Shown here: positions 53,695 to 63,429 of the stretch, piece by piece
How positions within the stretch are numbered: the first letter of the stretch is position 1
How the letters are laid out: every line of letters starts with the position of its first letter
Assembly: GCF_007109405.1 (NCBI RefSeq)
Contig: NZ_VJOY01000001.1
Span: forward strand, 434,001 to 498,000
Length of the DNA stretch: 64,000 nt
From: Pseudomonas mangiferae
GTDB lineage: Bacteria; Pseudomonadota; Gammaproteobacteria; Pseudomonadales; Pseudomonadaceae
Direction of reading: 5' to 3'
Made by a program: the position numbers and the translations under genes
The notes under the pieces: model-generated
Database searches by the model: none
Told to the model about the DNA's origin: nothing
Seen by the model: only the letters and a program-made list of their open reading frames with translations

Positions 53695-54215
53695 GCGGCA
53701 AGAAAGTCCTCAACACGGCGCGCAGCAGCCGGCTGATGCCGGCGCTGCTCGACCGCCTGACCGATCACGAGCCGCTCATGCGCAGCGAGACGCCCCAGGA
53801 GCGCATGATCAGCCGCACCGCGTACCGCGAGAGCGTACTGCGCGACCTGTCCTGGCTGCTCAACACGGTCAACGCCGAATCCGCCAGCGACTTCCTCGGT
53901 GCCGACCGCGCCCGCCTCTCGGTGGTCAATTTCGGCGTGCCCGGCCTGTCCGGCCGGCAACTGGCCGACGACGACTGGATGGACGTGGAGAAGGCCATCC
54001 GCCTGGCCATCACCACCTTCGAGCCGCGCATCCTGCCGGACACCCTGCAGATCCGCGTGCTGCCCACGGAGTCCGCCTACGCGACTCGCAACCAGCTGTC
54101 CATGGAGATCAAGGGCCAGCTCTGGTGCGAGCCCTACCCCATCGAGTTGCTGCTGCGTTCCCACATCGATCTGGAATGCGGGCAGATCCTCCTGGAAAAC
54201 ATGGGGAGCGCCTGA
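53691..54215 (+). CDS. tssE: T6SS baseplate protein TssE
   Basis: This 174-residue gp25-like protein has the segments LLDRLTDHEP, YRESVLRDLSWLLNTVN and FGVPGLSG, and IRLAITTFEPRIL, all family landmarks. It is a lysozyme-fold baseplate wedge component, without enzymatic activity as far as known. It overlaps tagJ by 4 bp; tssF begins 2 bp after its stop. Confidence 0.95.
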   Translation: MSGKKVLNTARSSRLMPALLDRLTDHEPLMRSETPQERMISRTAYRESVLRDLSWLLNTVNAESASDFLGADRARLSVVNFGVPGLSGRQLADDDWMDVEKAIRLAITTFEPRILPDTLQIRVLPTESAYATRNQLSMEIKGQLWCEPYPIELLLRSHIDLECGQILLENMGSA

Positions 54216-54217
54216 GC

Positions 54218-56089
54218 ATGGACCCGAGACTGCTGAGCTACTACAACAACGAGCTGAGCTACTTGCGGGAGCTCGGTTCGGAATTCGCCGCCCACTACCC
54301 GAAGGTGGCGTCGCGCCTGGGCATGCAGGGCATGGAAATCGCCGACCCCTACGTTGAGCGCCTGCTGGAAGGCTTCTGCTTCCTCACCGCCCGGGTCCAG
54401 CTGAAGATGGACGCGGAATTCCCGCGGTTTTCCCAGCGGCTGCTGGAAGTGGTCTACCCCAACTACCTGGCTCCCACCCCGGCGATGTGCATCGTGCAGT
54501 TCGCACCGGGAGAGATGACCGGCAACCAGGGCAGCGGCTTCGCCATCCCCCGGGGCACGCGTCTCAAGGAGCCGGCCCAGGTGGAGCGCAAGACCCAGTG
54601 CGAATTCCGCACGGCGCATCAGGTCGACCTGTGGCCGCTGCGCCTGGGCAGCGCCAAGTTCGAGAGCGCGCCCGCCGACATCCGCCTGAGCCGCACCAGC
54701 CTCAAGCGCCCGGTGAAGTCCTCGCTGCACCTGCGCTTCGATTTCACCGTCTCCAGCAGCGGCAAGGCACCGGACCCGGATCGCCTGTCCCTGCACCTGC
54801 GCGGCGGCCACCTGGCCTCGCGGCTCTACGAATTGCTGTGCGCCCATACCCTGGGCGTGGCGATACGCGCGATGGGCCCGGAACGCAGCGAGTGGCACAC
54901 CCTGCCCGCCTCGGCCCTGCAGCCCGAGGGGCTGGACGACGCCCAGGCGTTGCTGCCCTACTCCATCCGCGGCTTCCAGGGCTATCGCCTGCTCCACGAG
55001 TACTTCGCCTTCCCGGCCCGCTATCACTTCATCGCCCTGGAAGGGCTGCGGGAGATCCTGGGCACCGTCAAGGGCGCCCGGGGCTTCGAGGTGGTGGTGC
55101 TGCTGGACTGCGACACCACGGACTTCGAGTCGGTGGTGGACGCCGACAACTTCGCCCTGTTCTGCGCCCCGGCGGTAAACCTGATCGACATGCGTTCGGA
55201 CCGCGTGCCGATCGCCGACAGCCGCTTCGAATTCCACGCCGTGCCGGACCGCGCACGGCCCATGGACTACGAGGTGTACGCGGTGCACTCCGCCGAAGGG
55301 TTCGGCCGGGATAACGCGGTGGAAGCGGAATTTCGCCCGTTCTATTCCTGTATCGCCGGCGACCGTGGCAACCACGGTGCCTATTTCTCCATGCGCCGTG
55401 AGCCGCGCCTGCCGTCCGACGCCATCCTGCGCAAGGGTGCCCGCAGCACCTACCTGGGCTCGGAGGTCTTCCTCTCCCTGGTGGACCAGCATGAGGCGCC
55501 CTACGCCCGCAACCTGCGCCAACTGGGCGTGGACATGACGGTGACCAACCGCGACCTGCCGCTGTTGATGTCGGTGGGCGGCGAGCACGACCTGATCCCG
55601 CTGAACTCCCTGCCGGTGTCCGCGGTGCGCGTTCTCCAGGGGCCGTCGCGGCCGGTGTCCTCTGCCGCCGAGGGCGAGCTGACCTGGCGGCTGATCAGTC
55701 ACCTGGGCCTGACCTACCACACCCTCACCGAGAAGAACCCGGAAGAAGGCGCCCAGGCATTGCGCGAGCTGCTGGCGCTGTACACCGCCCTCGGCGACCC
55801 GGCGGTGGCGCGCCATGCCCAGGCGCTGATGCGCACCGAGCTGAAACCGGTGACCCGCCGACTGCCGGGCGCCGGCCCGCTGACCTTCGGCCGCGGCGTG
55901 GCGGTGGACCTGACGGTGGACGAGACCCTGTTCGCCGGCACCAGCCCCTACCTGTTCGGCTCCATCCTCGAGCGCTACCTGTCGCGCCACGTCAGCCTCA
56001 ACACCTTCACCGAGGTGCGCCTGCACAGCGCCCAGCGGGGCGCCATCGGCCACTGGCCGCCGCGCTTCGGCATGAGGCCGGTGGCATGA
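54218..56089 (+). CDS. tssF: T6SS baseplate protein TssF
   Basis: This 623-residue protein shows the diagnostic start MDPRLLSYYNNELSYLRELG, then FARGFPxxAxRL-like HYPKVASRLGMQ and DPYVERLLEGFCFLTARVQLKMD. It forms the wedge with TssE, TssG and TssK. Its stop overlaps the tssG ATG (ATGA). Confidence 0.96.
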   Translation: MDPRLLSYYNNELSYLRELGSEFAAHYPKVASRLGMQGMEIADPYVERLLEGFCFLTARVQLKMDAEFPRFSQRLLEVVYPNYLAPTPAMCIVQFAPGEMTGNQGSGFAIPRGTRLKEPAQVERKTQCEFRTAHQVDLWPLRLGSAKFESAPADIRLSRTSLKRPVKSSLHLRFDFTVSSSGKAPDPDRLSLHLRGGHLASRLYELLCAHTLGVAIRAMGPERSEWHTLPASALQPEGLDDAQALLPYSIRGFQGYRLLHEYFAFPARYHFIALEGLREILGTVKGARGFEVVVLLDCDTTDFESVVDADNFALFCAPAVNLIDMRSDRVPIADSRFEFHAVPDRARPMDYEVYAVHSAEGFGRDNAVEAEFRPFYSCIAGDRGNHGAYFSMRREPRLPSDAILRKGARSTYLGSEVFLSLVDQHEAPYARNLRQLGVDMTVTNRDLPLLMSVGGEHDLIPLNSLPVSAVRVLQGPSRPVSSAAEGELTWRLISHLGLTYHTLTEKNPEEGAQALRELLALYTALGDPAVARHAQALMRTELKPVTRRLPGAGPLTFGRGVAVDLTVDETLFAGTSPYLFGSILERYLSRHVSLNTFTEVRLHSAQRGAIGHWPPRFGMRPVA

Positions 56090-57147
56090 GCGACGCGCTC
56101 CGCGAGGCCCACGACAAGCGCGAGGCCCTGTGGCAGTCCCTGGCGGACCAGCCCTTCGCCCACGACCTGTTCGCCTTGCTGCGCAAGGTGGAAGCCCTGA
56201 GCCCGCAGGCGCCGCGCCTGGGCTACGCCCGGCGCCCCCAGCAGGAGCCCTTGCGGATCGGCCAGGAACCGTCCTCGGCCTTCGCCCCGTCCACCATCGC
56301 CCGCCTCGACCGCAGTCGCAGCGACAGCCCGCCGAAAGTACGCATCTTCAGTTTCGGCCTGTTCGGCCCCAACGGGCCATTGCCCCTGGCGCTGACCGAA
56401 TACGCCCGGGAGCGCGCCTCTCACAATGGCGACCACACCCTGGTGGAATTCGCCGACCTGTTTCACCACCGGCTGATCCTGCTGTTCTATCGCGCCTGGG
56501 CCGATGCCCAGGCCACGGTGAACCTGGATCGGCCGAAGGACGACGCCTTCACTCGCTACGTTGCCAGCCTGGTCGCCTATGGACAGGAATCCCTGCGGGA
56601 TCGCGACGCGGTCCCCGACCACGCCCGCTGGAACCATGCCGGCCACCTGGTGCGGCAGACCCGCAATGCCGAGGGCCTCAGCCGTATCCTCGCCAACTTC
56701 TTCGGAGTGCCGGTAACGGTGGAGGAATTCTCCGGCCGCTGGCTGGAGCTGCCACCCGAGCAGCGCACCCGCCTGGGCGCCCTCAGCGGTGCCCAGCTGG
56801 GCCTCGACGCGGTGGCCGGCAACGCGGTGTGGGACCGCCAGCACCGTTTCCGCCTGCGGGTCGGCCCCATGAGCCGCCAGGCCTACGACACACTGCTCCC
56901 GCCCGGCGCCGACCATCGCGCGCTGCTGGATTGGGTGCGTACCTACATCGGCATCGAGTTCGCCTGGGACGTGCAGCTGGTATTGCGCGCCGAGGACGTG
57001 CCCGACGCCCGGCTGGATCGCGGCTCGCGCCTGGGCTGGAGCACCTGGATGGGCGCCCGCACGCAGCCACGGGACCGCGACGACCTGGTACTCGACCCCG
57101 AGCGCCTGGCCGCCAGCCGTTCCCGGAAGACGGAGCCTGCCCTATGA
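56086..57147 (+). CDS. tssG: T6SS baseplate protein TssG
   Basis: This 353-residue protein (VasB family) has FAHDLFALLRKVEAL, RLGYARRPQQEPLRIGQEPS and FGLFGPNGPLPLALTEYARER near the N-terminus, typical of TssG. It is translationally coupled to tssF. Confidence 0.96.
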   Translation: MSDALREAHDKREALWQSLADQPFAHDLFALLRKVEALSPQAPRLGYARRPQQEPLRIGQEPSSAFAPSTIARLDRSRSDSPPKVRIFSFGLFGPNGPLPLALTEYARERASHNGDHTLVEFADLFHHRLILLFYRAWADAQATVNLDRPKDDAFTRYVASLVAYGQESLRDRDAVPDHARWNHAGHLVRQTRNAEGLSRILANFFGVPVTVEEFSGRWLELPPEQRTRLGALSGAQLGLDAVAGNAVWDRQHRFRLRVGPMSRQAYDTLLPPGADHRALLDWVRTYIGIEFAWDVQLVLRAEDVPDARLDRGSRLGWSTWMGARTQPRDRDDLVLDPERLAASRSRKTEPAL

Positions 57148-57225
57148 CGGGCCGCCTTCCACCGGAAGCGTTCGCCGCTTCCGTCCTTCAACCCCGTTCA
57201 TGAACCTACCATCGAGTCCGCCGAC

Positions 57226-58074
57226 ATGACGTCCCTGACCACCCTGTTCACCCGTTCCGCCCTGCTGCGCAACCTGGCCGCCCTGGGCCTCGCCCTGCAG
57301 GTCCACCACGCCCACGCCGAGGTCGACCCGGCCCTGGCCTACGCCCTGGAGGGGGTCTGGAAGATCGAGAGCCCGGCGGTCTCCTTGGTGAGCGACGAGT
57401 TCGACAGTCAGGAACAGAAGGACGGCAGCCTGCGCTACCTCGCCCGTTCCAAGGACACCCCGGCCTACGTCACCGCAGGCGAGGAAAGCGCCACCGTGGA
57501 ATACGGCCGCAAGCGCTTCCCCGCCACCGACACCCCGTGGGGTGCCTTCCCGCAGCTCGACACCAGCAAGGCCCAGCTCATCGAGATGAGCGTGCCGAAG
57601 AAGCGCTACCTGGTGGTGGCCGGCAAGGGCAAGGGCCTGTTCGCCATCAACGACTGGCAGCGCTTCGGCTTCCTCCATGTGCTGGACGTCACCTCCCGCG
57701 GCGCCCCGGTGTACTACCCGCTGGTAGCCGAGGCCGACCTGGGCTACCGCGTGCTCGGCCGCCTGCCGGGTTCCTCGGTGCTCAACTACGCGCGCCTGGT
57801 GCCGTCGCGCTGGGCCAGCAACGTCGAGCCTAGCGCCTATGAAGTGGTGCTGTACGCCCTCAAGCCGAAAGGCCCGGAACAGGTGATCGAGAACGGCAAG
57901 CCCCTGGCGTACTCCCTGACCCACAGCGGCGCCACCTGGAAGCTGGAGCGCATCCGCCAGATCCCGGTGACCGAGGCCCGCGACCGCGCCAACCGTCCGT
58001 TCACCGCACCGGCCCCGCAGACCACCAGTGCCGCCCCGGCCGCCGCCAAGGCGCCGAGCCAACCCGCCCAGTGA
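57226..58074 (+). CDS. exported protein of unknown function between tssG and clpV
   Basis: This 282-residue protein has a signal peptide (about residues 1-31, ending HHAHA), so it is probably periplasmic. The mature part contains GLFAINDWQRFGFLHVLDVTSRGAPVYYPLVAEADLGYRVLGRLPG in its core (residues about 135-185) and ends in an alanine/proline-rich tail. I do not recognise it as TagO/VasI or another named T6SS accessory family. Retention inside the tssF-G-clpV block suggests a T6SS-related periplasmic role. Confidence 0.7.
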   Translation: MTSLTTLFTRSALLRNLAALGLALQVHHAHAEVDPALAYALEGVWKIESPAVSLVSDEFDSQEQKDGSLRYLARSKDTPAYVTAGEESATVEYGRKRFPATDTPWGAFPQLDTSKAQLIEMSVPKKRYLVVAGKGKGLFAINDWQRFGFLHVLDVTSRGAPVYYPLVAEADLGYRVLGRLPGSSVLNYARLVPSRWASNVEPSAYEVVLYALKPKGPEQVIENGKPLAYSLTHSGATWKLERIRQIPVTEARDRANRPFTAPAPQTTSAAPAAAKAPSQPAQ

Positions 58075-58087
58075 AGGACGCCTGACG

Positions 58088-60793
58088 ATGAGCGACATCA
58101 GTCGTACCGCCCTGTTCGGCAAACTCAACCCGGTCCTGTACAAGGCCATCGAGGGTGCCACCGTCTTCTGCAAGCTGCGGGGCAACCCCTACGTGGAGCT
58201 GGTGCACTGGTTGCACCAGCTGTTCCAGCTCAACGACAGCGACCTGCACCGCATCATCCGCCACTACGAGATCGATGAGGGCACGCTGGCCGCCGACCTG
58301 ACCCGGGCCCTGGACCGGTTGCCCAGTGGCGCCACCGCCATCAGCGACCTGTCCGAGCACGTGGAAGGCGCCGTGGAGCGGGGCTGGGTCTACGCCACCC
58401 TGATGTTCGGCGACGACCAGGTCCGGGGCGGTACGCTGCTGCTCGGCATCCTCAAGAGCGGCAACCTGCGCAACGTGCTGGCCCACACCTCCCGTGAGCT
58501 GGCCAACCTGGACGCCGACACCCTGGCCCGCGAGCTGCCGCGCATCCTCCGCGGCTCGCCGGAAGACGGCCTGAACGCCGCCGACGGCAGCCAGTTGTCC
58601 GGTGCCGAGCCGGGCGAGGCCAGCGGCGCCCTGGCACCCCAGGGCAAGCAGGACGCCCTGGCCCGCTTCGCCGTGGACCTCACCGAGCGCGCCCGCAAGG
58701 GCGAGATCGACCCGGTCACCGGCCGCGAGGAAGAAATCCGCCAGATCGTCGACATCCTCATGCGCCGGCGGCAGAACAACCCGCTGCTCACCGGTGAAGC
58801 CGGGGTCGGCAAGACCGCCGTGGTGGAAGGTTTCGCCCTGCGCCTGGCCAGCGGCGACGTGCCGCCGCAGCTGCGCGACGTCTCCCTGCTGACCCTGGAC
58901 ATCGGCCTGCTGCAGGCCGGCGCCAGTATGAAGGGCGAGTTCGAGCAGCGCCTGCGCCAGGTGATCGACGAAGTGCACGCCAGCCCGAAGCCGATCATCC
59001 TGTTCGTCGACGAGGTGCACACCCTGATCGGCGCCGGCGGCAGCGCCGGCACCGGCGACGCCGCCAACCTGCTCAAGCCGGCCCTGGCGCGCGGCACCCT
59101 GCGCACCATCGGTGCCACCACCTGGAGCGAGTACAAGAAGTACATCGAGAAGGACCCGGCGCTGACGCGCCGCTTCCAAGTGATCCAGGTGGGTGAGCCG
59201 GACGAGGACAAGGCCATCGCCATGGTCCGCGGCATCGCCGACATCCTGGAGAAGCACCACAAGGTGCAGCTGCTGGACGAGGCCATCGCCGCCGCCGTGC
59301 GCCTGTCCCACCGCTACATTCCCGCCCGGCAACTCCCGGACAAGGCAGTGAGCCTGCTGGACACCGCCTGTGCCCGGGTCGCCGTCAGCCAGCACACCTC
59401 CCCGGCCGAGCTGGAGAACAGCGTGCGGCTGATCGAGATCCTGCGCACCGAGAAGGCCATCATCGAGCGCGAGCGCGCGGTGGGCCTGGACGTGGCCGAA
59501 CGCGAGGCTCGCTGCCTGGGCCGCCTGGCCGAGGAAGAGGCCCGGGTCGAGCAGTTGCAGGCGCGCTGGGAGCAGGAGAAAGGCATCGCCGAGCGCCTGC
59601 TGGAACTGCGCGCCCAGTTGCGCCAGCCGGAAGCGGAGGCCAACGCCGACACCGACATCGAGCCAGGCGACGAAACGGCCACGCCAGCCCCGGACCGCGA
59701 CACCCTGCTGGCGGAACATGCCCGGTTGCAGGCCGAACTCGCCGCCCTGCAGGGCGAGACCCCGTTGGTGCTGCCGGCGGTGGATGAGTCGGCGGTCGCC
59801 TCGGTGGTAGCCGACTGGACCGGCATCCCAGTGGGTCGCATGGTGCGCAACGAGATCACCGCGGTGCTTAACCTGGTGGATACCCTGGACCAGCGGGTGA
59901 TCGGCCAGCGTCACGCCCTGGAACTGATCGCCCGACGCATCCAGACGTCCCGCGCGCGCCTGGATAACCCCAACAAGCCCATTGGCGTGTTCATGCTGGT
60001 GGGCCCGTCCGGCGTCGGCAAGACCGAAACCGCGCTGACCCTGGCGGAGACGCTGTATGGCGGTGAGCAGAACCTCATCACCATCAACATGAGCGAGTTC
60101 CAGGAGGCCCATAGCGTTTCCACCCTCAAGGGTGCGCCGCCGGGCTACGTCGGCTACGGCGAGGGCGGCGTGCTCACCGAGGCGGTCCGGCGCAAGCCTT
60201 ACTCGGTGGTGCTGCTGGACGAGGTGGAAAAAGCCCACCCGGACGTCCACGAGCTGTTCTTCCAGGTCTTCGACAAGGGCTGGATGGAGGATGGCGAGGG
60301 CCGGCTGATCGACTTCCGCAACACGGTGATCCTGCTCACCTCCAACGTCGGCACCGACCTGGTGATGAGCCTGACCCGCGAACCGGAGCTGGCGCCCGAA
60401 CCGGAAGCCCTGGGCACCGCGCTGCGCGAGCCGCTGCTGAAGGTGTTCCCGCCGGCCTTCCTCGGCCGCCTGGTGGTGATTCCCTACTACCCGCTGGTCA
60501 ACGAGACCCTGGCGAAGATCGTCGCGCTGCAGCTGGACCGCATCCGCACGCGTACCGAGGAGCAGCACGGCATCCGCTTCGAGTACACGCCGGAGGCCAT
60601 CGACCTGGTCATCCGCCGCTGCACCGAGGTGGAATCCGGCGGCCGGATGATCGACGCCATCCTCACCCACACGGTGCTGCCGGTGATCAGTCGCGAGTAT
60701 CTGTCGCGCCTGGCCGATGGCAAGGCGTTGCAGTCGATCCGCCTGAGCGCCGCGGGCGAAGACTTCGACTACCAGTTCGAAGAACGCGCCTGA
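58088..60793 (+). CDS. clpV: T6SS sheath-recycling ATPase ClpV (TssH)
   Basis: This 901-residue AAA+ protein has an N-terminal Clp-N domain with a TssC-binding region, first Walker A GEAGVGKT (236-243), a helical middle domain (about 420-540) and second Walker A GPSGVGKT (about 639-646). Length and the Clp-N sequence separate it from ClpB. It disassembles contracted sheath. GAAGGA precedes the ATG. It ends at a strong terminator. Confidence 0.96.
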   Translation: MSDISRTALFGKLNPVLYKAIEGATVFCKLRGNPYVELVHWLHQLFQLNDSDLHRIIRHYEIDEGTLAADLTRALDRLPSGATAISDLSEHVEGAVERGWVYATLMFGDDQVRGGTLLLGILKSGNLRNVLAHTSRELANLDADTLARELPRILRGSPEDGLNAADGSQLSGAEPGEASGALAPQGKQDALARFAVDLTERARKGEIDPVTGREEEIRQIVDILMRRRQNNPLLTGEAGVGKTAVVEGFALRLASGDVPPQLRDVSLLTLDIGLLQAGASMKGEFEQRLRQVIDEVHASPKPIILFVDEVHTLIGAGGSAGTGDAANLLKPALARGTLRTIGATTWSEYKKYIEKDPALTRRFQVIQVGEPDEDKAIAMVRGIADILEKHHKVQLLDEAIAAAVRLSHRYIPARQLPDKAVSLLDTACARVAVSQHTSPAELENSVRLIEILRTEKAIIERERAVGLDVAEREARCLGRLAEEEARVEQLQARWEQEKGIAERLLELRAQLRQPEAEANADTDIEPGDETATPAPDRDTLLAEHARLQAELAALQGETPLVLPAVDESAVASVVADWTGIPVGRMVRNEITAVLNLVDTLDQRVIGQRHALELIARRIQTSRARLDNPNKPIGVFMLVGPSGVGKTETALTLAETLYGGEQNLITINMSEFQEAHSVSTLKGAPPGYVGYGEGGVLTEAVRRKPYSVVLLDEVEKAHPDVHELFFQVFDKGWMEDGEGRLIDFRNTVILLTSNVGTDLVMSLTREPELAPEPEALGTALREPLLKVFPPAFLGRLVVIPYYPLVNETLAKIVALQLDRIRTRTEEQHGIRFEYTPEAIDLVIRRCTEVESGGRMIDAILTHTVLPVISREYLSRLADGKALQSIRLSAAGEDFDYQFEERA

Positions 60794-60801
60794 CCGGAAT
60801 G

Positions 60802-60831
60802 CCCGCCCGGCGCACTGCCGGGCGGGACCGT
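60802..60831 (+). terminator. Rho-independent terminator after clpV
   Basis: A perfect 10-bp GC stem (60802-60811 with 60817-60826), loop GCACT, is followed by CCGTTTCT. It ends the right T6SS arm and lies between convergent clpV and polB. Confidence 0.85.
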
Positions 60832-60947
60832 TTCTCCCGCCACCGCCACTTTTCTCCGATCCCGAAGGCTTCCCCACTCTTTTTCGCCCAGGTCGGGCCC
60901 CTCCCCCGTCCCCAGTGCTCTCCCTCAGCAATCCGTACCGTACCGCC

Positions 60948-63308
60948 TCAGAACAGGTCCATCTGCCGATCGATCAGCGCGCTGAAGTCGTCGTCGACGA
61001 AGGGCAGGATGGCGTCCGCCACCGGCTGCAGTTGGCGGGTCAGGTAGTGCTCGTAGTCGATGGCGGCGCTGCGGTTCTCCAGGGGCTCCGGGCCGGCCAC
61101 GGTGATGACGTAGCGAATCCAGCCGCCGTTCTGGTACTGCCGCGGCCGCCCCAGGCGGTCGTTGTAGTCGTCGGCCAGGCGTGCCGCCCGTACGTGAGGC
61201 GGTACGTTGCGCTGGTAGTCGTCCAGGCGTCGGCGCAGGCGCTTGCGGTAGATCAGCTCGTCGTCCCGCTCGCCGGCCAGGGTCTGCCGGACGTACTCGC
61301 GCACGTAGTCCCGGTACGGCTCGCGGGCGAAGATCCGCCGGTAGAGTTCCTGCTGGAAGCGCTGGGCCAGGGGCGACCAATCGGTGCGCACCGTCTCCAG
61401 GCCCTTGAAGACCATGTCCTCGCGGCCGTCGGCCCGCTGCACCAGACCGGCGTAGCGCTTCTTGCTGCCCTCCTCCGCGCCGCGGATGGTGGGCATCAGG
61501 AAGCGCCGGAAATGGGTCTCGAATTGCAGTTCCAGGGCGCTGTCCAGGCCGAGGGTCTCCTGCAGGTGGGCCTGCCACCAGGCATTGACCCGCTGCACCA
61601 ATTCACGGCCGATCCGCCCCGCCTCCTCCTCGTCGTGACCCCGTTGCAGCCAGACGAAGGTGGAGTCGGTATCGCCGTAGATCACCGTATGGCCCTCGGC
61701 CTCGATCAGCGCGCGGGTGCGCTGCATGATCTCGTGCCCGCGCAGGGTGATGGAGGACGCCAGGCGCGTATCGAAGAAGCGGCAACCGCTGGCCCCCAGC
61801 ACGCCGTAGAGGGCGTTCATGATGATCTTCAGGGCCTGGGCCAGGGGCGCGTTGCCGTCGCGCTTGGCTGCTTCGCGGCCCTGCCAGATGCGCTCGACGA
61901 TGGCTGGCAGGCAATGCCGCTCGCGGGAGAACCGTGCGCCGCGAAAGCCCGGCACCGTGTCCGCGTCGTCCGGTGCGTGCAGCCCCTCGATCAGGCCCAC
62001 CGGGTCGATCAGGAACGTGCGGATGATGGACGGGTAGAGGCTCTTGTAGTCCAGCACCAGCACCGATTCGTAGAGCCCCGGCCGAGAGTCCATGACGAAA
62101 CCGCCAGGGCTGGCCTCCGGGCTGCGGTCGCCCAGGTTCGGCGCGACGAACCCCAGCCGGTGCATGGGCGGCATGTACAGGTGGCTGAAGGCCGCTACCG
62201 AGCCGCCGCTGCGGTCGGCAGCCAGCCCGGTGACGCTGGCCCGCTCCAGCAGGAAGCGCAGCACCCCGGTCTTTTCGAAGATCCGCGTGACCAGTTCGCA
62301 GTCCTTGAGGTTGTAGCGGGCCAGGGCCGCCTTGTCCTCGGCGAACATGCGCAGGATTTCGTCGAGGCGCTGGTAAGGGGTGTCGATGGCCTTGCCCTCG
62401 CCCAGCAGGGTCTGGGAAATGTTCTCCAGGCTGAAGGAAGGAAAGCTCCAGGTGGCCGAACGCAGCGCCTCGATGCCGTCGATCACCAGCCGCCCGGCCA
62501 CGCCGGCGAAGAAATGGCTGCGGCTGCCATGTTCCTGCCAGCTCATGGGCTCGCCGTGGCGCCCCAGGCGCAGCGGCACCTGCAAGCGCTGGGCGTGTTC
62601 GTGGAGGATGCGCAGGTCGAACTGCACCAGGTTCCAGCCGATGAGGGCATCGGGGTCGTGGCGGGCCAGCCAGTCGTTGAGCCGTTCCAGCAGCTGCGCC
62701 CGGGACTCGCAGTAGTCCAGGCGGAAATCCAGCGCCGCCTCGCCACCGGTGGGCGGGCCGAGCATGTACACCTGGCGCTGGCCGCAGCCTTCCAGGCCGA
62801 TGCTGAAGAGCTGTCCGCGGGCGTCGGTCTCGATGTCCAGGGAGGCCAGGCGCAGCCGCGGGCGGTAGTCCGGCGACGGCCGCAGCATGGCGTCCCGCAG
62901 CAGCCCGTCCGCCCCTGGCGTGCCGCTGAAGGCCACCGGGGCGGTGATGAAGCGCTCCATCAGGTAGCGGTCCGGCGGGCGCACGTCGGCCTCGTAGACA
63001 TCCAGGCCGGCGCCCCGCAGGCGTTTCTCCAGGTTCAGCAGCTGGCGGTAGTGACGGCAGTAGAGGCCGAACACCGGACGTTGCTGGAAGTCCCGCAGCG
63101 CCAGGTCCCGCAGCTCCACCCCGGTCTCGCCGCGCAGCAGGGTTTCCGCCTGGCCGCGCTGCACGTGGGGAATGAAGGCCACCGCGGGCTGTGCCGGCAC
63201 CCGCACCCGGCAAGGACCGTCGTCGGTGGCGAGCCAGAACTCCACTTCGGTCCCGTCCGGCGTGTCGCGCCAATGGCGGGTCAGGACAAACCCCTGCCGT
63301 ACCTCCAA
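60948..63308 (-). CDS. polB: DNA polymerase II (family B)
   Basis: This 786-residue B-family polymerase has the exonuclease motifs [10 protein letters not shown] (motif I), [11 protein letters not shown] (motif II) and YNLKDCELV (motif III), and polymerase motifs [31 protein letters not shown] and [11 protein letters not shown]. The start is TTG 63308, with GAGGG/GCGAGGGG upstream, chosen because the start of translation [18 protein letters not shown] aligns with known PolB. It is SOS-related translesion repair by family. Alternative starts downstream would delete part of the N-terminal domain. Confidence 0.93.
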   Translation of the reverse strand: MEVRQGFVLTRHWRDTPDGTEVEFWLATDDGPCRVRVPAQPAVAFIPHVQRGQAETLLRGETGVELRDLALRDFQQRPVFGLYCRHYRQLLNLEKRLRGAGLDVYEADVRPPDRYLMERFITAPVAFSGTPGADGLLRDAMLRPSPDYRPRLRLASLDIETDARGQLFSIGLEGCGQRQVYMLGPPTGGEAALDFRLDYCESRAQLLERLNDWLARHDPDALIGWNLVQFDLRILHEHAQRLQVPLRLGRHGEPMSWQEHGSRSHFFAGVAGRLVIDGIEALRSATWSFPSFSLENISQTLLGEGKAIDTPYQRLDEILRMFAEDKAALARYNLKDCELVTRIFEKTGVLRFLLERASVTGLAADRSGGSVAAFSHLYMPPMHRLGFVAPNLGDRSPEASPGGFVMDSRPGLYESVLVLDYKSLYPSIIRTFLIDPVGLIEGLHAPDDADTVPGFRGARFSRERHCLPAIVERIWQGREAAKRDGNAPLAQALKIIMNALYGVLGASGCRFFDTRLASSITLRGHEIMQRTRALIEAEGHTVIYGDTDSTFVWLQRGHDEEEAGRIGRELVQRVNAWWQAHLQETLGLDSALELQFETHFRRFLMPTIRGAEEGSKKRYAGLVQRADGREDMVFKGLETVRTDWSPLAQRFQQELYRRIFAREPYRDYVREYVRQTLAGERDDELIYRKRLRRRLDDYQRNVPPHVRAARLADDYNDRLGRPRQYQNGGWIRYVITVAGPEPLENRSAAIDYEHYLTRQLQPVADAILPFVDDDFSALIDRQMDLF

Positions 63309-63429
63309 CCCCTCGCCCTCGCACGCCCGTTTCCGCGGATTCTAGGGGCCGGGGTCACCCCCGTCGAGGCGCGCCGCCCGAGCGGCTATGCGGCCGGGGC
63401 AGGCAGGACGGGCGATCGGGCGCCCGGCC

